Positions 60,063 through 64,000 of a stretch of DNA of 64,000 nt are shown here, piece after piece. How positions within the stretch are numbered: the stretch's first letter is position 1; each line of letters begins with the position of its first letter. This DNA is from Epiperipatus broadwayi (Eukaryota; Onychophora; Udeonychophora; Euonychophora; Peripatidae): positions 6,540,098-6,604,097 of the forward strand of contig JAQFVV010000017.1 of assembly GCA_028023455.1 (NCBI GenBank), written 5' to 3'. A model generated the notes under the pieces. That model had not been told where the DNA came from. It did not search any database and saw only the letters and a program-made list of their open reading frames with translations. The position numbers were made by a program, and so were the translations under genes.

Positions 60063-60776
60063 AATATATATATGCTACACTTTTGTTATAATAATAATAA
60101 ACAGCCATTCATAAATGAGTGTGGCCATTCTTCCTCCAAAAAAATAAAATAATAATAATAAAACGTGGGGGGGGGGCAAAATACTCTAGAAGTGAGTTTC
60201 TGTGATGATGATACCAATCTATGAACCACAGATATGTCCACACATACAACATTTTGGTCCATTTTTCTGTTAACTTGATGTTTTGTGATACTGCCTTTAA
60301 TTTCATCAGCAGAAAACGTTTCTTTCTGAAATTCTGCACTATGTCTAATTGCATCTTTCCAATATATTTTATTCTTTGCTATATCTTCCCAATGTAAACA
60401 TTGCACTTCTTTAGAATGTCTTTGAGATCTTTATAACATAGGGTCTACCTCTAGCATGAAAACCTTGCTCTAATAATCAGAAGCTTGTTTTTAGTAAGGT
60501 ACTAATGAAGGATATTTCATTATTTTTAGTCATATGATTGTAATTTATTTTAGTCTAGAACGGATGTCACCCAAAGTATAGACTTGATAATCTAGTGGTA
60601 GACCTATATTATAGTTATTAAAAAAAAGGGTTTTAAAAATTTCAACCCATTAGCTTGAATAGCAGGGAAAATAAAATAAAAGTGCTATGAAATGGCTTCT
60701 AAGTATATTACTGTTTAATACCCCCCCCCCACATCCCAAATTTGTTATAGATATGTGGGTTCACTGTCACTTAGAG
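60063..60776. other. Unidentified stretch with a minus-strand open frame
   Basis: A 106-codon minus-strand frame (60086-60406) begins MQCLHWEDIAKNKIYWKDAI and looks less biased than chance frames. It is overlapped by another frame and runs into a G9/ATT low-complexity tract. I do not recognise it; a LINE C-terminus is possible. A C10 run lies at 60721. Confidence 0.35.
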
Positions 60777-60902
60777 CAGTGCTTCTCAAAGTGAGCCATG
60801 GCTCCCCAGGTGGCCACAGAATATTTTGTGATGGGGAGGACTTAAGAAAGTAGCAGTGATAAAAGTCACCACCAAAACTCAAATTTGTATATAAAGATTA
60901 AT
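60777..60902. mobile_element. hAT-type terminal repeat remnant
   Basis: CAGTGCTTCTCAAAGTGAGC followed by CATGG matches the well-known hAT (Charlie/Zaphod group) end CAGTGCTTCTCAAAGTG. No matching opposite end (complement of this sequence) was found within the window. The remnant is interrupted at 60902 by another element. Confidence 0.55.
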
Positions 60903-62278
60903 GGTAATAGTATGAATACTGAACCCTACCATTTGATGGCACTTTTTTTCACAAAACGCACATCAATATACCATTTTAGCGGCCTTAACTTACGGCGGAC
61001 AGTACAATAGGTGTTTTTAGAATCATAACAGGCCGCCTGAGGGCGATGTATTCTACAATTACTTAATGAAATACTACACCCATTGCATTGCGACAGTATT
61101 CGTCAAGTGAGCGCTCTTGAACTCTCGCTATGATTTGATTTGACGGTGGCCGTATTTGAAAGAGATGAAACTGCAAAAATTCATTGTCGGAAATTTTTTA
61201 GAAAGCGTAATGGAATTAGTATTCCATATTAAGAATTGTCATGTCATCACATGCGTCCCTACAGTTTTGAAATTTACAAAACTTGAAAAAGTTATTTTTT
61301 CGGCAAAGTTTTTCCGTCAAAGTGATTATTTTTTTTTTTTTGTTTATTGTGTTACTTTTGACAGCTATTGTTTTTGTTTTTTTTATGCCCCCAAAAATTC
61401 TGTTTATTTAATTATTTTGATTCACAACTTGTCAAAAGTTTCATTTATTTTTGATTCAATAAATTTATTTTATGAGTAACGTTGTTGTTGTTTTTGTTGT
61501 TCACATGATTATAAAGTAGGTAGGTAATATTTGATAAGTTTCATTAACAGTTAAAGTAGGTAATATTTTATTATACAAAAAAAAAAAGAAGTTTTTAAGA
61601 GTTTATTCAAAAGGGCCCACCAAAAAAATAAAATAAAAATAAAGAACTGTGCGGTAACATAAATGTTGAAAAAGAAAATCAAAAAAGACGATAATTAAAA
61701 ATCAGAATAAACTATCCCCCACCCCACTTCCCCCGGCTTAAAAAAAAGTGTTTCTTAAAAACAAACTGTTTGTCTTTTTTAAAAAGACCCAAAAATTAAG
61801 GAAAAACTTTTCGTTTTCATATAAAGCTTTCTGTAACGTAAAGATTTGAAAAAAAAAAAAGCCTCTTAATAAATTAACAAAAAAAAAAAAAGACAACAGT
61901 TCAAAATCAAAACAACTCCTCCCCTCCACCTTCTAAAAAACCAAGTGTTGGTTTGTTCAAAAGGAATTGTTTAAGTCTTTCAGCAAATCAAAACATCAAC
62001 AACAAAAAAAGAAGATAAGTTAAAAGCAAACTAACCCCCCTCCACCATCTAAAAACAACAAAGTGTTTGTTACTGTATTTTTGTGTAAACAACACCGATG
62101 AACCATTTTGATGATTTACTGTCGCAGACGAAAAAAAATTAAAAAGTGGTTGAAAAAAAAAAATCTTTTAGCGTAATATTATGTGAACAAACAGACGGCC
62201 CATGAATCGGTACATTCAAGTGAATTGGGCCAAAAAGAGCACCATCGAATGATAGAGTTCAGTATTCATACTATTACC
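60903..62278. mobile_element. 1376-bp terminal-inverted-repeat DNA element
   Basis: GGTAATAGTATGAATACTGA at the left is matched by the complement of the right end, and similarity continues for about 45 bp (ATTYGATGG...CTTTTT). The flanks AGATTAAT (60895-60902) and AGATTAAA (62279-62286) form an 8-bp target duplication with one mismatch, as in hAT or P-type elements. The interior has a 107-codon plus-strand frame (61156-61479) without recognisable domains. It also has three C-rich/AAGTGTT direct-repeat blocks (about 61711, 61909 and 62026). The superfamily is unassigned. Confidence 0.7.
61711..62090. repeat. Three C-rich direct-repeat blocks
   Basis: CCCCCACCCCACTTCCCCC, CTCCCCTCCACCTTCTAAA and CCCCCCTCCACCATCTAAA are each followed by an AAGTGTT...GTTTGTT-like segment. 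The C runs would be G-rich, possible quadruplex-forming tracts on the minus strand. Confidence 0.5.
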
Positions 62279-62286
62279 AGATTAAA

Positions 62287-62566
62287 TTCCAATCAGGAAA
62301 ATGTTTGGCAAAATGATGTGATTGCCATCATTTATGAAAATTGATTGTTTGTCAGAAGATCCCATGCTGACATTATTTTACAAGATCATACTATATATTG
62401 TAAGTCAGAGTCGTCTATCTTGCTAACACTGCAGAATTCAAACCCCAGACACGAAACTGAACATTCTAGGAGGGGTTGCCTTTTAGATATACTAAGTTCG
62501 AATCTAAAGTTCAAATTTCACAGCGCCATCTACGTGATAACGCATCTGATGCCACTTCTAGTATAA
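62287..62566. other. Flank of the TIR element, unclassified
   Basis: It might continue the hAT remnant interrupted at 60902. A plus-strand frame (62345-62566) has no recognisable motif. A TTCAAACCCC word looked like a tRNA B box on the minus strand but has no matching A box. Confidence 0.35.
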
Positions 62567-64000
62567 CCTTTGACCGGTGCCAGGTGGTCAGGAAGAAACA
62601 AGGACTCTATACTAAAAGAAGCTTGGGTGGCTAATTAACGTCTATGGATTTACAAAAGAAATGCAGAAAATATATATATCTATAGACCGAGACAGTGATA
62701 GGAATCAAATAAAATAAGAAATCAAATTTAGTTTTAAATAATTTCACAAAATTTATTTATATAAATTATAGATATAACGCCACTATCTGCTTATATGAGA
62801 CAGGGACGCATATTAAATAATTGTGGGCATTATATTTCAATAAATGACAAAAAGGTTTTAAAGCAAAGTGATATATTCTATTCCTCAGGCTAATAGCATT
62901 ACGATAATGTGCTTGATGAGATAGGGACATGTGCGAGGTGCTTTGAGCAATTATACAAGTTTAAGAAAATATTTGAAAATTAAGTGTTCTAAAATATTTA
63001 TTGATTTCGAGCACGGACTAAAGCTTACTAAGCAACAAAGTGGGAATGTGATCAAAGCATTTATTTGAGAATAATAATAATAGAGTTGCATTGAGAGGTC
63101 AGTATTGCTGATAATGGATTTATTAAAGTTGGAGGATGTGACACGTTTAAGTCACGGATGCTTTGTAAAATAAAACAATATCGAATATCCGGAATGATTA
63201 CGGAGGGCGTCTCGCCGCTAACCCGTAGGAAAGTATTTTGATGAACAGCCGAAACTTAGTGACTGGGTGACGATTGCGTTTAATTCCCAGGTGTGTCACT
63301 TGGGGACACACTCTCCCTGGAAACCGCAAACGAAGAGAATGGACTTGGCCGTGTAAAGAATCCTTGGAAAAGTAAAACAAAGCGGTCTCAACAACCAATT
63401 CATGTACCAGCAATGCGAGACTAGTATATATAAAACATCTAAATGGGTTTTACTTGGATTAAGAGAAATGCCCAATCAAATTCCCAAAAATTCATTTAAA
63501 AGGGTCCGCACATTCTCGACGTCAATGATGAACTTTGTAATTAAAGTAGAACACGGTAATTAAAATAGTAAAATGCATGCTTGCGGGTTTGAAAAGTAAG
63601 TATAGATTTATATACGCAATCATGCATTAGGGGACATTTTATCATTGACCTCACACATACTCTCATATTAGATTAAAATCAATAACATGTAGATTTTAAA
63701 CTATGTGATTATATTATATATTAAAGAAAAGAATCGCCCTCGAACGAGTGATTGGAAATTATAATACAATTGGAAAATTATTTAGAAATTTAAAATATGC
63801 CTTCATAGCGGCGTCTTATTTTCATCAAAGGGAATAATTCACTCAGTCAAAGATGATTCTGACACATTATCATAATAAAATAACAGAAAGCTTAATCAAT
63901 AGAAAATATTAACCCAAAGATAGAGAGCAAAATGTTGAGTATATTTAAACACGTTAAAGAAATACATAATGAAGTTATGTGAAATATAAGAAAAACAATT
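62567..64000. other. Compositionally distinct DNA with TATA-like box, truncated by window end
   Basis: CpG and GC content rise, especially at 63180-63420. TATATATAAAAC occurs at 63425-63436 directly downstream of this block. A GAGA(C/T)AGGGAC word recurs at 62796 and 62918. A 71-codon minus-strand frame (63198-63413) has a basic, arginine-rich C-terminal half but no recognised family. This may be the start of a larger element or a gene promoter beyond the window. Confidence 0.35.

Noticed and set aside
60109-60354. Second minus-strand frame within 60086-60406
   Set aside because: It overlaps the longer frame in another phase; both could be chance and neither is recognisable.
62395-62470. tRNA or SINE on the minus strand from a GGTTTGAATTC word
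   Set aside because: No A box at the correct distance, no cloverleaf and no A tail or target duplication.
1-64000. CRISPR array, bacterial operons or prophage
   Set aside because: No short regularly spaced repeats with unique spacers, no long dense ORFs or ribosome-binding sites; the element content is that of an animal nuclear genome.

Overview
The window reads as non-coding, strongly AT-rich DNA from an invertebrate animal nuclear genome. It is dense in decayed transposable elements and ATT/TAA/AT microsatellites, and I see no complete protein-coding gene. The eukaryotic animal call rests on the element mix: RTE, CR1-type and Tx1/L1-type LINEs; mariner, pogo/Tigger, piggyBac and hAT-like DNA elements; a tRNA-derived SINE with a target duplication; and Penelope-like repeats with hammerhead ribozyme cores. 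The phylum cannot be fixed from this sequence.

Layout. 1-9.6 kb: unique AT-rich DNA with several MITE-like inverted repeats (774, 2875, 5769, 6303), a piggyBac transposase remnant (4950-5838, minus), an internally deleted mariner (6978-7383) and a SINE (7535-7648, minus). 9.6-11.0 kb: a tandem array of about twelve 120-bp units. 13.86-15.7 kb: a palindromic Penelope-like insertion carrying a hammerhead core, next to a TA-flanked Tigger-like element of 1457 bp. 16.4-17.9 kb: duplicated LINE 3' ends and microsatellites. 17.9-19.0 kb: a decayed mariner transposase gene (minus). 19.3-23.9 kb: a nest of minus-strand RTE copies. A Tx1/L1-type LINE has landed in the main RTE copy at its catalytic FxDD segment (15-bp target duplication), and a second hammerhead-bearing Penelope-like unit lies further along (10-bp target duplication).

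26.5-31.1 kb: a plus-strand CR1-like LINE split by about 3.5 kb of foreign-looking DNA. 35-39.8 kb: RTE pieces, a 252-bp tandem duplication and another deleted mariner. 40-42.2 kb: the most gene-like stretch, with a short open exon beginning Met-Gly-Cys (40744-40838) and a possible untranslated exon ending at a strong donor (42130). 44-54 kb: unique AT-rich DNA with an RTE 3' end, a MITE, a Tigger-like transposase remnant and a 58-bp tandem repeat. 54.6-58.1 kb: a Tx1/L1-type 3' fragment followed by a long minus-strand RTE copy with endonuclease and RT remnants. 58.8-62.3 kb: a MITE cluster, a hAT-type end and a 1376-bp terminal-inverted-repeat element. 62.6-64 kb: a stretch of different base composition with a TATA-like box.

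Almost every recognisable coding stretch is a dead transposon fragment. The most interesting theme is the hammerhead-like CTGATGA...GAAAC core, which recurs in two Penelope-like insertions with a matching helix I and, in degenerate form, in every well-preserved unit of the 120-bp satellite.
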